64,000 nucleotides of DNA from Episyrphus balteatus (taxonomy: Eukaryota; Arthropoda; Insecta; Diptera; Syrphidae), in assembly GCF_945859705.1 (NCBI RefSeq), contig NC_079137.1:496001-560000 (forward strand). Direction: 5' to 3'. A model generated the notes under the pieces. It was not told the origin of the DNA, did not search any database, and saw only the letters and a program-made list of their open reading frames with translations. Numbering within the stretch: the stretch's first letter is position 1; each line of letters starts with the position of its first letter. This document shows positions 10,942-22,870 of the stretch, one piece after another. Both the position numbers and the translations under genes were made by a program.

Positions 10942-13900
10942 TCGACCGAAAGTTTCCCCGTTCGACTTTAAATAGAATTAAGACAAATTTAGGGCAACCC
11001 CATTGGAAACACCAAGTTCCAAGGAAACCTGATCCTATACAGGACTCAGAATTATTAACAATAAATAAAAAGATAAATTTACCTTCAATAGAAATAGGAA
11101 TAGGAGTCGGTAGAAACAAAACAACACGGTTATTGGTAGACACCGGCTCAGAGGTTAGTCTCCTTAAAAAAGCAGCATTAGGATATAAAACGTTCATAAA
11201 CACTAAAAAGAAGTTAACCATTAACACACCTTGTGGTTCTGATCGAACATTAGGAGAATGTATAGGAAAAATTGAAATACCAACACTACCCAAATGTGAA
11301 TTTCAAGTTATAGAAGATGACCTAGCCATCCCAGGTGATGGAATTCTAGGGTATAATTTTTTGGGAAAATACTGTAATGTAGATGGCCCAAACAAATTAT
11401 TAACATTTTCACAAATACACGAAAGTATCACGGGAACACACGTTGGTGAAGTATTCAGTATCCCACTGCTAGAATCCGATGTAACTACAGAGAATGGGTT
11501 GCCCATTTCGCACAATGGAAGTTGTTTCACGAGAAATCACTCGCACGTGTATAACTCAAACGAAACACAGCAACAAACCCAAACAAGCCACAATCAAAAG
11601 GTGAGGGGAAAAGGTTCAAACACACTTAATTTGGAGAAAAAATTACTTGAAGAAAAATGTAGTTTGCGGCGCAACATTGCGACCGGCATAGACAAAGATT
11701 CTGAAAGTTTATTGACCAACAATTTAGGTTCCTTAAGCACAACCACTAGTTTGCAATCACGAAAGTCTCAATATCCGCCTCGCAAAGTGGAACAAAAAGA
11801 CGATGGGCAAAAAGTTAGTGCAACTGGAGAAGAAGTAAAACTGCAGAAAGTATCATTGCGACGTGGCTCTGGTAAGCAGAAAAAACTATCTCTCAGAAAA
11901 AGGAATATCAGAACTAAAACACCTTCGTGTACCCCAAATAATGGTATTTCTTCAAAAATACAAGAAGAAATTAGAAAAATGATGAATATAAATATTTCTG
12001 AAAATAAACATGTAAAAAATAATAAGAAAGGTCATAGAAACCAGAAGAAAATAGGTACTGCACACACAGACCACAATTTAGATAGAAAAATTAATACACT
12101 GCAAACAGCGGAAAAAGAAACAATAAATGGTTTTCACCAACAAACAAATAAAATTATAAAACAAGTAGAAGGTAATCAAGAAAAAACCTCACGAAATTCT
12201 GGAAATAACCTCAAAGATGAATGTAATTTGCGGCGCGATAATGCGACCGGCCTAGACAATGACTCAGAAAGATTATTTCCAGAAAATTCTAATTCTTTGA
12301 ACATAACTAATTTGCAATTATCCAAGTCAAAAGACCCACCTCGCAAAGTGGAACAAAAAGATATTGGGCAAAAACAAGTTATGACTGAAGAAAATGCTAA
12401 GCTTAAAGAACCTCTAACGAGTCGACTCTCTGATAAGTTTAAAAAGCATAATTTCAGACAAAGAAAGAGGAATAAGAAACCTTCAAGAAATAAGAATAAA
12501 TTCGAAAAAACAGAAGAAGAATTCAAACTTTTCAGAAATATAGATATAACAGATTGTAGAAACGAAGGTACTGCACATACAGACCAAAATTTAGATAAAA
12601 AAATGAAACAAAATACACTGCAAACAGCGGAAAAAGAAAAAAGAAATGGTTTTTACCGACAAACAAATGATATTATAACACAAGTAAAAGAAGAAGAAGT
12701 AGAAGATGAAAATTTAGTTCAATTAACACAACCTCAAGGGTTAGGAAAAACAAAATTACAAGAAATATATAAATTAATAATAACATTATCATATACAATT
12801 TTACATACAATTATATTAATAAGCACACCCATCCAGACAAAGGTTATAACATTATTATATATCATTATAAATAGACTAATATTAGTAAACACATTTCTCC
12901 AGACTAAAGTAGGTAAACAGAATCTACCACGTGAAAATGGCGACACATATAAAGAAAATATTAGTTTAACTTTGAAAAAGGAAATAAGAATTCCTCCCAG
13001 ATCAAAAAAGATAATAGAATTACCAATACAAAATGAAGAAGCAATGATTTGTTTAGGAAAAGAAATAGAAGATGGAGTATTTTTAGGAAATTGTTTAGTT
13101 AAACATAACAAAAATAGTATATTAGTTCCAATAATAAATACAAAACAACATAAAATTAAAATACATAATATTGATTTAGAGTTAGTTCCTTTAAAAAATT
13201 ATAATATAATAAATCTTGATAGGAATTTTACAGATACAAACCACGTATCATGTTATTACACAAAAACGTCAACAATTAATGAACAAAAAAGAATAATAGA
13301 ACTTAAACAGAGTTTAAATAAAGAAAAAACTTTAAATAATGAAGAAAAAAAGGCCATATTAGATCTTTGTGCACAGTACAATGACATATTCCATTTACCA
13401 GGAGACAGATTGACTCACACAAATACAATGACACATGAAATACCAATAAAACAAGATCAGGCCCCAATAAATACAAAAATGTATAGACTACCTGAAAAAC
13501 AAAGAGGTATTATAAATGAACAACTTGCTGAAATGTTGGAAAACGATATAGTTCAAACAAGCAAAAGTCCTTGGAACTCACCACTTTTAGTAGTACCTAA
13601 AAAGGCGGGTCCAGACGGTGAAGCACGATGGAGAGTTGTTGTTGACTTTAGGAAACTTAACGATTGTACAATAGGGGACGCTTTCCCACTACCGCGAATA
13701 GAGGACATACTCGACCAACTAGGACATGCTAGATACTTCACTACACTGGATCTTGCAAGTGGTTATCACCAAGTACTTGTCCATCCAGAAGATAGGGAAA
13801 AAACTGCTTTCAGTACAGCGTATGGACACTATGAATTCAAACGAATGCCATTTGGACTCAAAGGAGCCCCGGCGACTTTCCAACGACTCATGAACTATAT

Positions 13901-16014
13901 ACTAACTGGACTACAAGGTTTAGAATGTTTTGTATACCTGGACGACATAGTCGTTTATGGCAAAAATATAGAAGATCACAATACAAAATTGAGATTAATT
14001 TTTGACAGGTTGCGGGAACACAATTTAAAACTAAATGTAGAAAAATGTCAATTCCTCCGTCGAGAAGTTGTATATTTGGGACATAAGTGTTCCGCAGAAG
14101 GGGCACAGCCCGACCCCAGCAAAACAAGTTGTGTACAAAATTTCCCGGTACCCCGAACCGTTAGACAAACACAATCTTTCCTTGGTTTAGCCAACTACTA
14201 CAGAAAATTCATTCCAGGTTTTTCAAAAATAGCACGACCACTTTCTAACTTAACGCGAAAAGATGTAAAATTTAAGTGGACAGACAAATGTCAGGAAGCA
14301 TTCCAAAAACTTAAAGACTTATTAGTATCACCCTCTCTCCTAATTTATCCCGATTTTGAAAAAGATTTTATTCTAACTACTGATGCTAGCGATGAAGCCA
14401 TTGGAGCAATACTCTCACAAGGAGAAGTAGGGAAAGATAAGCCTATTGCATATGCTAGCCGAAGTTTAGACAAGACAGAACGAAAGTATTCAACTATAGA
14501 AAAGGAAATGCTTGCTATAGTTTGGGCAACGAAAAATTTTAGATGTTACCTGTTAGGTAGAAAATTCGTTGTGTATACAGACCATCAACCACTGACCGGT
14601 ATTTTTAGGGTAAGGGACCCCACATCTAGACTTATTAGATTACACCACAAATTATTAGAATATAGTGAATGTACTTTAAAATATAAAGCAGGAAAAACTA
14701 ACATTAATGCTGACGCACTCAGTAGAATACCAGCAAATACGTCTGACAATAAAGACACAATGGACGAGAAAACTTGTTTGGCAGTCACTAGAGCTCAGAA
14801 AGCTTTACAAAAGACAGATGCAGAAGATAAAAACAAGGACGGAACTGACTTCGATACTAACATAGACGACGATGCCAATTCTCAAAATGAGAAACAAATT
14901 ATTCAATCAATCGAACCTAACAAAAATAAAGATATCAAAAATACCAGAGAAAAAATAGACAATCACGAAGAAAAAATGACAATACTTAGAGATTATCACG
15001 ATTCACCCTTTGGCGGACATCAAGGTGTTATTAATACATACAATAGAATCCGAAAGAAATACGTTTGGCCAAAAATGTTTAAAGACATTTCAAAATATAT
15101 TAAACGATGCCCAAAGTGTCAGAAAATGAAAGTGAGCCCAGTGGCAAAAATGCCAATGGTAATAACGGATACTTGTGAAGTACCATTCGATAAGGTTTAT
15201 TTAGACGTAGTAGGACCCCTTCAAGATTCACATTTAGGAAATAAGTATATATTAACTTTTCAAGACAACCTAACTAAATTCGTAGATTTTTATGCAATAC
15301 CCAATCAAGAGGCAGAAACAATTGCCCATATATTTTATGAACAAATTATAACTAGGTATAGAATACCAAAGAAATTGGTAACAGATCAAGGAACCAATTT
15401 TTTAAGTAAATTATTTAAACAAGTATGTAAGCTTTTAAAAATAGAAAAATTACAAACAACAGCTTACCACCCTCAATCAAACGGTGCACTTGAAAGAGCT
15501 CATAGACCTCTTGTAGAATATTTAAGAACAATTTGTGATGAAAATCCAAGATCTTGGGACCAGTACCTAAGAACAGCAGCTTTTGTGTATAATAATAGTG
15601 TTCACGAAGGAACGAAATTTACTCCTATGGACTGTCTCTTTGGGTTTACCGCTGATATACCATCAAATCTAAAGCGAGACCCAGAACCAGTTTATGACAA
15701 TGAAAATTATTACTTCATTCTAAGACATAAACTCCAAAAAACATACACAATTGCACGAAGAAACCTGATCAATAGTAAAAAGAACTCAAAAATTTATTAT
15801 GATCAGGGCATAAAAATTAAAACATACCATATTGGAGACAAGGTATTAGTAAAAAATGAAAATAGACAACACAAACTGTCTGAAATATGGAAAGGTCCAT
15901 ACATAATAGTAGAAATACTTAGTCCTACAAATAGTGTAATTCTCATTAAAAAGAAACGAGTGAATATACACAATAATCGTCTTAAACATTACTATGATTC
16001 CGAAGACGAAAAAC

Positions 16015-16022
<8 letters not shown>
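10908..16022 (+). CDS. Pol polyprotein: protease, RT, RNase H, integrase
   Basis: The frame is open for 1704 codons after a stop and has no ATG at its start, so it is expected to be made as a Gag-Pol fusion. The aspartic protease shows DTGS at residue 78. A long Lys/Asn-rich spacer follows (about 190-850), holding two diverged copies of a block of about 187 residues and then a hydrophobic stretch at about 618-668. The RT palm has YLDD at 1010-1013. RNase H has TTDAS near 1159. Integrase has an HHCC zinc domain near 1363-1408, catalytic D1433, D1493 and E1529 (DD35E spacing), and a C-terminal GPY/F-type WKGPY motif near 1660. All catalytic residues are present. The spacer is far longer than the usual protease-RT link in this group. 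Confidence 0.96.
10926..10967 (+). promoter_or_regulatory. Predicted -1 ribosomal frameshift signal (gag to pol)
   Basis: The pol frame opens after an in-frame TAA at 10905-10907, and gag ends at 10939-10941, so the switch must occur in the short overlap. In the gag frame that overlap contains G GGA AAC (10926-10932), a canonical X XXY YYZ slippery heptamer. After a 7-base spacer a stem AGTCGA/TCGACT (10940-10945 with 10962-10967) can form across a 16-base loop. Heptamer, frame, spacer and stem all fit -1 frameshifting. Confidence 0.8.
11640..12740 (+). repeat. Internal duplication in the protease-RT spacer
   Basis: Two tandem copies of about 550 bases, roughly 11640-12200 and 12201-12740. 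Landmarks shared in the same order are LRR(N/D)xATG (residues about 254 and 441), PPRKVEQKD (about 292 and 479) and GTAHTD...LQTAEKE (about 383 and 554). The copies are clearly diverged, so the duplication predates this insertion. It keeps the frame open. Confidence 0.85.
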
Positions 16023-16045
<23 letters not shown>

Positions 16046-16059
16046 ATATCAAAAGAAAA

Positions 16060-16092
<33 letters not shown>

Positions 16093-16618
16093 ACAAAAAC
16101 AAAACAAAAAAGATAATACATAGTTTAAAAAAATAAAAAAAAAAAAAAAAAAATTATATATACAAAAGATGGGAGAAAGATAGCCCCAATAACAGAATTA
16201 AAAAAAAAAAATAAATAAATAGTAAAAAAAAAAAAAAAAGAGCAAAAGATGGGAGATAAAGAGCCCCAAACACAATTACAATTAAAAAAAAAAATAATAA
16301 ATAAATAAATAAAAGATGGGAGCTCTCTATCCCCAAATTCACACTAACACACATACACAAAAAACACCAACACTACACACACATACACTAAAATAAAACA
16401 AACAAAATAGGCACCCCACACAGGACTAAAAACTGATGGAAGACAGAACTAACCCACCGGACCAATACTAGTGGAAGATAGGCTAACCCACAGGACTAAA
16501 ACCAAACAAGAACGCAGCTATTATTTGGATTAAGTTAAGATAAACAAAAAAAAAAAAAAATAGAGAAAAAATTATATATATACATAATCAATAGGTATAA
16601 TACGTTAAAATGTGTTGG

Positions 16619-16656
<38 letters not shown>

Positions 16657-16769
16657 GATAAAGAATCTGTAAATCATGAAATATTTAGTAATCAATTTTC
16701 CACATAATAACAAAGATAATTTTAGAATTCAATAATTGTAAATACTTAAACAATACCATTTTAATACAT

Positions 16770-16805
<36 letters not shown>

Positions 16806-17570
16806 AAAATATAAAATTAAATTAAATGAAAATATTAAAAGTTTAAAAAAAAAAAAAAAAAAAAAAATATCAAAAGAAAAAACAATAATAATAAAAAAAA
16901 AAAAAAAAAAAAAAAAAAAAGATAATACATACTTTAAAAAAAAATAATAATAAAAAAATATATATATATAAAAGATGGGAGAAAGATAGCCCCAAAAACA
17001 GAATTAAATAAAAATTTAAATAAATAAATAAAAGATGGGAGATAAAGAGCCCCAAACACAATTACAATATAAAAAAAAATTTAAATAAATAAATAAAAGA
17101 TGGGAGATAGATAGCCCCAAATTCACACTAACACACATACACAAAAAACACCAACACTACACACAAATACACTAAAATTAAACAAACAAAATAGGCACCC
17201 CACACAGGACTAAAAACTGATGGAAGACAGAACTAACCCACCGGACCAATACTAGTGGAAGATAGGCTAACCCACAGGACTAAAACCAAACAAGAACGCA
17301 GCTATTATTTGGATTAAGTTAAGATAAACAAAAAAAAAAATAGAGAAAAAATTATATATATACATAATCAATAGGTATAATACGTTAAAATGTGTTAGAA
17401 GTAAAAAAAAAAAAAAATAAATAAATAAATAATCTGTAAATCATGAAACATTTAGTAATCAATTTTCCACATAATAACAAAGATAATTTTAGAATTCAAT
17501 AATTGTAAATACTTAAACAATACTATTTTAATACATCAAATTAAAAAAAAAAAAAAAAAAAAAAAAACAT
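16046..17570 (+). repeat. Two A-rich tandem units of about 820 bp downstream of pol
   Basis: Unit 1 (about 16046-16866) and unit 2 (about 16868-17570) share the same landmark order: ATATCAAAAGAAAAAA, GATAATACATA, three copies of AAAGATGGGAG followed by AGCCCCAA-like text, the block ACTAGTGGAAGATAGGCTAA, and AATTGTAAATACTTAAACAA. Each holds its own triplet of AAAGATGGGAG repeats (units at about 16166, 16245, 16311 and 16970, 17030, 17095). No open frame is present. It occupies the place where env lies in errantiviruses. Confidence 0.9.
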
Positions 17571-17699
17571 GTAAAATTAAAATACCTATTTAATTTACTT
17601 TGCCTACTGTTTGATCACTAAATATACCCGCTCAATGACCAAAGGAAGCAACCCACTCAGCAATTTTTGTCTCTTCTAAACAAAAAATGCAATTGTTTT

Positions 17700-17711
17700 A
17701 AAGGGGGGAGG
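17700..17711 (+). other. Polypurine tract
   Basis: AAAGGGGGGAGG abuts the TG start of the 3' LTR. This is the standard RNase H-resistant primer for plus-strand DNA in LTR elements. Confidence 0.92.
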
Positions 17712-18651
17712 TGTTGTGTTAGACATTAATCTATTATGTCTCACACTAACCATAACCCTCCACAATAATTTAATTCATTAATTCATGGGCACCAAGAGTA
17801 ATTCGCTTTGTAAACAAAACAAACGAATTACTCAAATTAATTGGGCCAATAATAATTGTAAACACCTGGCCAATGATTCAACTTCAATAATAAGTTGAAG
17901 CGACGGCAGGTCGACGATCCGGTGACAAAACATACTGGATCGTCACAATTAAAATAAACGAAAGAAAATTGCTGATGGGTCATATTGGTTATTGAGTGTT
18001 GATGGCTCAAATTGCGTCACCAAGAAATTGAGGATGACGCAAAGTAAAGTAGAAGAAATTAAGTAGGTATAATTTGGAAATAGGTTAATAAACAATAAAC
18101 AAAGAATTGCCCAAAATTGCATTGTATGCAATATTAAGTTTGTAACTGGGTAATTCTTTGTATGTCAATTTAATTAATAATAAAATAAAGTATTACCCAA
18201 GATTGCGATGTAAGCAATCTTAGTTTTGTAATTGGGTAATACTTTATATCGTAAACTTTAGTCTTATAAGTATTAGTGTGTAATGTTAAATTTAAGTAGT
18301 ATAAATAATGTAGAATAAGTTAAGAAATTACACAGTCAACCTTATACACCAATAGAGGAACCTCTGGCCGACTACACAGGGAGAAACTAATATCGATACA
18401 AAAATAAATGTAAGAACTAATTCAAACAAAGTAATTAATCTTTTTTATTATTCTTTTTCAGGAAGTGGGCCTTAGTTGCCTCGAACTTAACTGGCCACCA
18501 GTGTGCCAAAAAGCTGGACAGTAGGGAAGAATTAGGGAATTAGGGAAATTGTTGAATAAGGGAGAGGAACCCATTTGTCGGGTTCATATCCCCTGCCTTT
18601 ACGGCAAACCTCTCAATTTTACCTTCGTTACGTATGAAAGATTACGTAACA
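17712..18651 (+). repeat. 3' LTR of the gypsy element
   Basis: A 940-bp direct repeat of 8627-9566, same length and apparently the same sequence throughout. It ends in AACA, directly followed by the target duplicate AAAT (18652-18655). Confidence 0.97.
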
Positions 18652-18655
18652 AAAT

Positions 18656-21600
18656 GATATCAAGTGATTAAAAAAAGTTTTTGATGTTTCCATCATTTTT
18701 AAAAGTTCTATTGATCTGTCATACATAAATTCAATTGGTGACTTACCTCTCTATAAATTGCTTCTGCAAATTCCAAATAATGTGAGATATTCCGAGTAAA
18801 GGCATGCATGTATTTTTGAAATTAAAACAGTTTGTTCCAATTAAAAAATATCCAAACGTGGAAATGTATCCAAAAGTTTTTCATTTCCAAAAACAAAAAA
18901 TGGTAATTTAAAAGATCTTCTTCAAGAAAAACCTTCCTCTAAATAAATATTTATTTTGTAAAAAGAAATAATCACAAAAGTGCTTCGAGTATTCAATGTG
19001 CAAACATCAATTAACTACTTTAAGCGAATCTCTTTCTCCCACCTTGAAACAAATCTCAGAGAAAAAAAAAACAATAAAAGAAAAATATACTCTCCTCCTT
19101 TTTTATTTATTTTTTCAAACAAAAGAATTCGGAAATGCATTTTCATTTCGCATTAAACAAAAAGAAGAAGAATAATAATAGTGTGCTGCACGCCAAGAAA
19201 GCATTTTAACTTGTGTTTCTTTACAGGTAATATAGATGGATATCCATAGGATAAAACTTCTTTATTTATTTATTTTTTTTTTTTGTATTTTTTTTTTTTT
19301 TTAATTACAAAATTAAAGACGTAGATTTTGTCATGCATTACTCAATTAATCTGTAACTGTGTTACACAACTTCTTGACATACGCCAATTAAACTTAAAAC
19401 CTTGCTATATACAAGACTAGAATAGGTACTATATCTGTACTTATCTTCTCTTCGCTATACTACACCCAAGCCACAATCTTAACCAACAACATCTCTATAT
19501 TCTCTACCATCATCAGAGCCACCCAATTCAACAGATATCTTATTTCATGCCTCCATTAAGATGGTTATTTTGCTTTTTTTTATCTTGTTACCATCATCAC
19601 ATAGAGAAGAGCATCAGGCGTAGTAGCGCAGCATCAGTAATACTAGAAATGAGACATCCTTCGCTGATTCCATTATTTAGTTAAAAATAAAAAAGGAAAA
19701 AAAAATTAAGTTGCCTTTAAGTCACATAATTGCGACGTAGTTAAACAACATGCATTTTACAGAGAAAATAGAGTGCAACATGAACTTTTTATGTTTTTTT
19801 TTTTTTCATCTTCTTTTTTTTTATTATTTTGCGCTGCCTAAAGATATAATTGTTACAGTGCATGCGGCATGGTATAGGGAGGGTGAGGCGCGGAGTTATA
19901 CTCTCCTTTTGTTGGAGGCAGCATATAGAATAATCAATATCAATATGTGATGCAGTTCCAACCTTATACTCAACCTACCCTCATAATGAAAATGGCTATT
20001 CAACACGTTAAAGACTATGGTGAATTTCACAGGTTCCGGCAAAGGTCAAATAAGTATATGGAATGGAATTAATAAGGAAAAATTCATAAAATTAGATAAG
20101 GATTTTTTTCTCTTTTCTGTTTGAATTGGTATGAAAAATGAAGAATTGAAAAAACTCCCAAAACAAACGAAAAACGAAATTGTCGGTATCCAATTCGAAA
20201 CTAAAGTCTACGGCAACCCTGTTCAAGTGCAAAAAAATATATATACGAGTAAATGACTTTAAGATAGGCAATAAAAGAGCAGTGCAGATTTTAACAAATA
20301 GAGACTTTGATGTAGTTTTTTTTATGTTATGTTCACCCTTTTGCAAATCAAATTCACCTGTTTTTGAAAACATTTTAAATAGCTGAAAACTGTTATAAGG
20401 AAGACTTTCATTAAAAACAAGGTATTCAAAACAAAATTTAGGTAGAAATAACGAAAAAAACTTTAAAATTTTAAGCAACTCGAAAAGTTTATCAGCAGAA
20501 TTTTTCTAATCACGGGAGACAACCTAAATTATTATAATGTCTTGACTGACTCAAATATCTACAAAAATTACAATTTGAATCCAACATTCCTATTTGGATT
20601 GATCTTTTAGGTACAATGTTTATAAGAAACTAATAAAACTAAGTAAAACAATATTCCTTGTGAAATTCCCCAATTCGAAAAAAAAATAAAAAATGTTTGT
20701 GGTATATACCTTTGGATGCTCCTGCACTCATTTTATGAATTGAAATTGGTTCGATTTTTTAAAATGGTTTTAATTGACTAAAACAATGAAAAGTCGTACA
20801 ATCTCAATGAACATATAGATTGGAACCTACATTTTTTTTTTAACCAAACCAACATTTTTTCTATCTCTATTCTAGCCATGTTCAATCGAGAGGAAAAAAG
20901 GGGCTTGTGCGTTACCCAAATGTCCGGAAAATTGACGAAATTTTCCTCAAGCGCACCATTGATTTTATGACTCGCTCGGTTTGATAATAGATATTTTTTT
21001 TTCTCGTTCGTTTTTGGTACCTAATTTTTTTTTTAATTTTGATTCTTTAGGATATGCCCTCTTTTGCCCTAAAAAAGAATAAAATGATAGATAATTGAAA
21101 TAGCAAAGCTAATAAATTTGACAGTTAAAGCATCTGAAAAAATAATCATAAAAAAATCGAATATTGGGTGTGGGCAGTTAGAAGAGATTAATGTTGTTTT
21201 TCCTGAAAAAAAAAACCTATCAGTACTTATATCTTGATGGAGGGGGCGCTGCTGTCGCATTATAGGTACGAAATAGATGCAGTGGGTGGAACTAATTATT
21301 TTTTTGTATGGTGAGGAATGCGTAGGAGGTCAAGTTGTAATGTCGAAATTCATGTTTTGACTTTTTGTTTTTATTATTTTTATATTCTTAAATTTGATGA
21401 TGCTTAAAATTATGGTTTGTTTACGTTTCGATAAACGTAATCTAAAGGGCACAAAGTACAACAGCAATTTGCCTTAAACGAATAATGATTCCACCTTCCT
21501 GTCATGCAATATTGAAGTTGTTTTTGTGGCAAGACTCTTAAATATCGGTGATAAGCAGTGCTGGATTTGCAACTAAGGATGAAGAAGGCGATTTATGTTA

Positions 21601-22714
21601 ACTCCGATTAAGTATTTTTACATGGAAGTAAAGTCATATTTATGCGACTACGGTTAAATCAGTATGTTTTTTCATCTGTTCCATCACAACTTCTAAACTA
21701 CTTGGCGAAATTTGACAAGTGAGGTATCGTTGGAAGCGTCTTGCTGGTCCGCTAATGTTATGTCACAGAAAATAAAAAAAACAAAAATATATACCATGGT
21801 TCTAAATGGATCGTTAATTGCTTAAAGTTTATTTTAAATTCATTTTCTCTCTGGAAATGATATGCAAAAAAGAACCTGATCAAAAATAAATGATCTCTGG
21901 AAGTTTGAAATGCTTGAGTGATTTACAAACATAGTAAGTCCGCTGCTGACAATATAGGAGTGAACATTGTGGCAAGAGAGTAGTAGCAGACTGCTTTTAT
22001 ATCCGGACACAGGAAAATACATAAGAGCAACACCCTCAATTCCCAAGAGTTGCACCGAAGTTAATAACATGCATTTACAACAAACCAGTAGTTTGCATGT
22101 GGTATTTGAGTAAAGTGATAAGTAATGATGTGTTTAAAGACTGTTATACTGTAACTCTACATTTTGCTTTTGCTGCTACTGCTATTGCTGCTGTGCATTA
22201 ATTGGTTAGACATTGCATTTGCAATATATTATATACAAAACTACCACCTCGGTAGTAATTATTCTTTCCTTATTGATTCGCCTATATATCCTATCCATCC
22301 ATCCAATTCATAGTGTATGGGTTAACCCTTAATTGATAAGTAAGTGAAATTAACCAAGAGTTATTTTACTGTATATGGATGAAGTTTCGATACACATGCA
22401 AGTATAATATAAATTAATGACAAATATTATAATGTTGTCATCAGAGATATCATGTTGATGGTTAGGTCATGAATCATTCAAATGCGTAGGAGTCAACGAA
22501 AATAAAGAAGAATGTCAGTTCATTTGATGTCTTGGAACTAAATACTCCTGATGTCACCCACAATAAAAGTCTTTTCGGGTTATTGGATTTCAAAATACAG
22601 AATTTTCAACAGAGCTCAACTGGGTCACGTGTAATTGCTCTCACACTTGGCGTGATTACAGATTCTTAGTTTTCTTATACTAGGACCAATTTTTCGAAAC
22701 AAAAAGTCATATCC
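18656..22714. other. Non-coding, possibly intronic
   Basis: No supported gene. Homopolymer runs and small open frames occur, including an antisense frame of 128 codons at 20092-20478 with a composition typical of AT-rich noise. A short CTG/CTA-type tract lies at about 22167-22196. Confidence 0.4.
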
Positions 22715-22870
22715 GTTACGCCGTAGCAGAATGGTTAATATGACTTTAACTCCAAAGGTTAAGGTTTTGACTAGCCTTCACCACTAAAAAAATTTTTTTT
22801 TCTGAGATATTGCATTCTGCGAGGGACTAAAAAGTCTCCACGAGTGTTATAGTGGTGAAAAAGTGTAGTC
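22715..22870 (+). repeat. tRNA-derived SINE-like sequence
   Basis: TAGCAGAATGG (22724-22734) resembles a Pol III A box. GGTTTTGACTA (22763-22773) resembles a degenerate B box at tRNA-like spacing. Between them a stem ACTTT/AAGGT with a seven-base loop looks like an anticodon arm, and AAGGT...GCCTT like a T arm. The downstream part has no tRNA-like fold. This looks like a tRNA-related SINE or a decayed tRNA pseudogene. There is no clear target duplication and the 3' end is a guess. Confidence 0.4.

Larger units (their letters stand above)
8627..18651 (+). mobile_element. Complete Ty3/gypsy LTR retrotransposon
   Basis: A 10,025-bp insertion with two 940-bp LTRs (TG...CA ends) flanked by the 4-bp direct duplication AAAT (8623-8626 and 18652-18655). 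Internal order is primer-binding site, gag, pol (protease, RT, RNase H, integrase), a long A-rich non-coding region, polypurine tract and 3' LTR. The order RT-RNase H-integrase and the 4-bp target duplication are those of Ty3/gypsy elements. No env frame exists between pol and the 3' LTR. The LTRs read as identical and both main frames are open, so the insertion looks recent. It is on the same strand as the neighbouring bHLH gene. Confidence 0.97.

Noticed and set aside
16023..17711. Search for an env gene in the gypsy element
   Set aside because: Only homopolymer-derived antisense frames exist; no signal peptide, fusion motif or membrane anchor frame is present.
20092..20478. Antisense open frame of 128 codons
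   Set aside because: Phe/Leu/Lys-rich composition expected from AT-rich DNA; no domain, no splice context, and an overlapping frame on the other strand is equally open.
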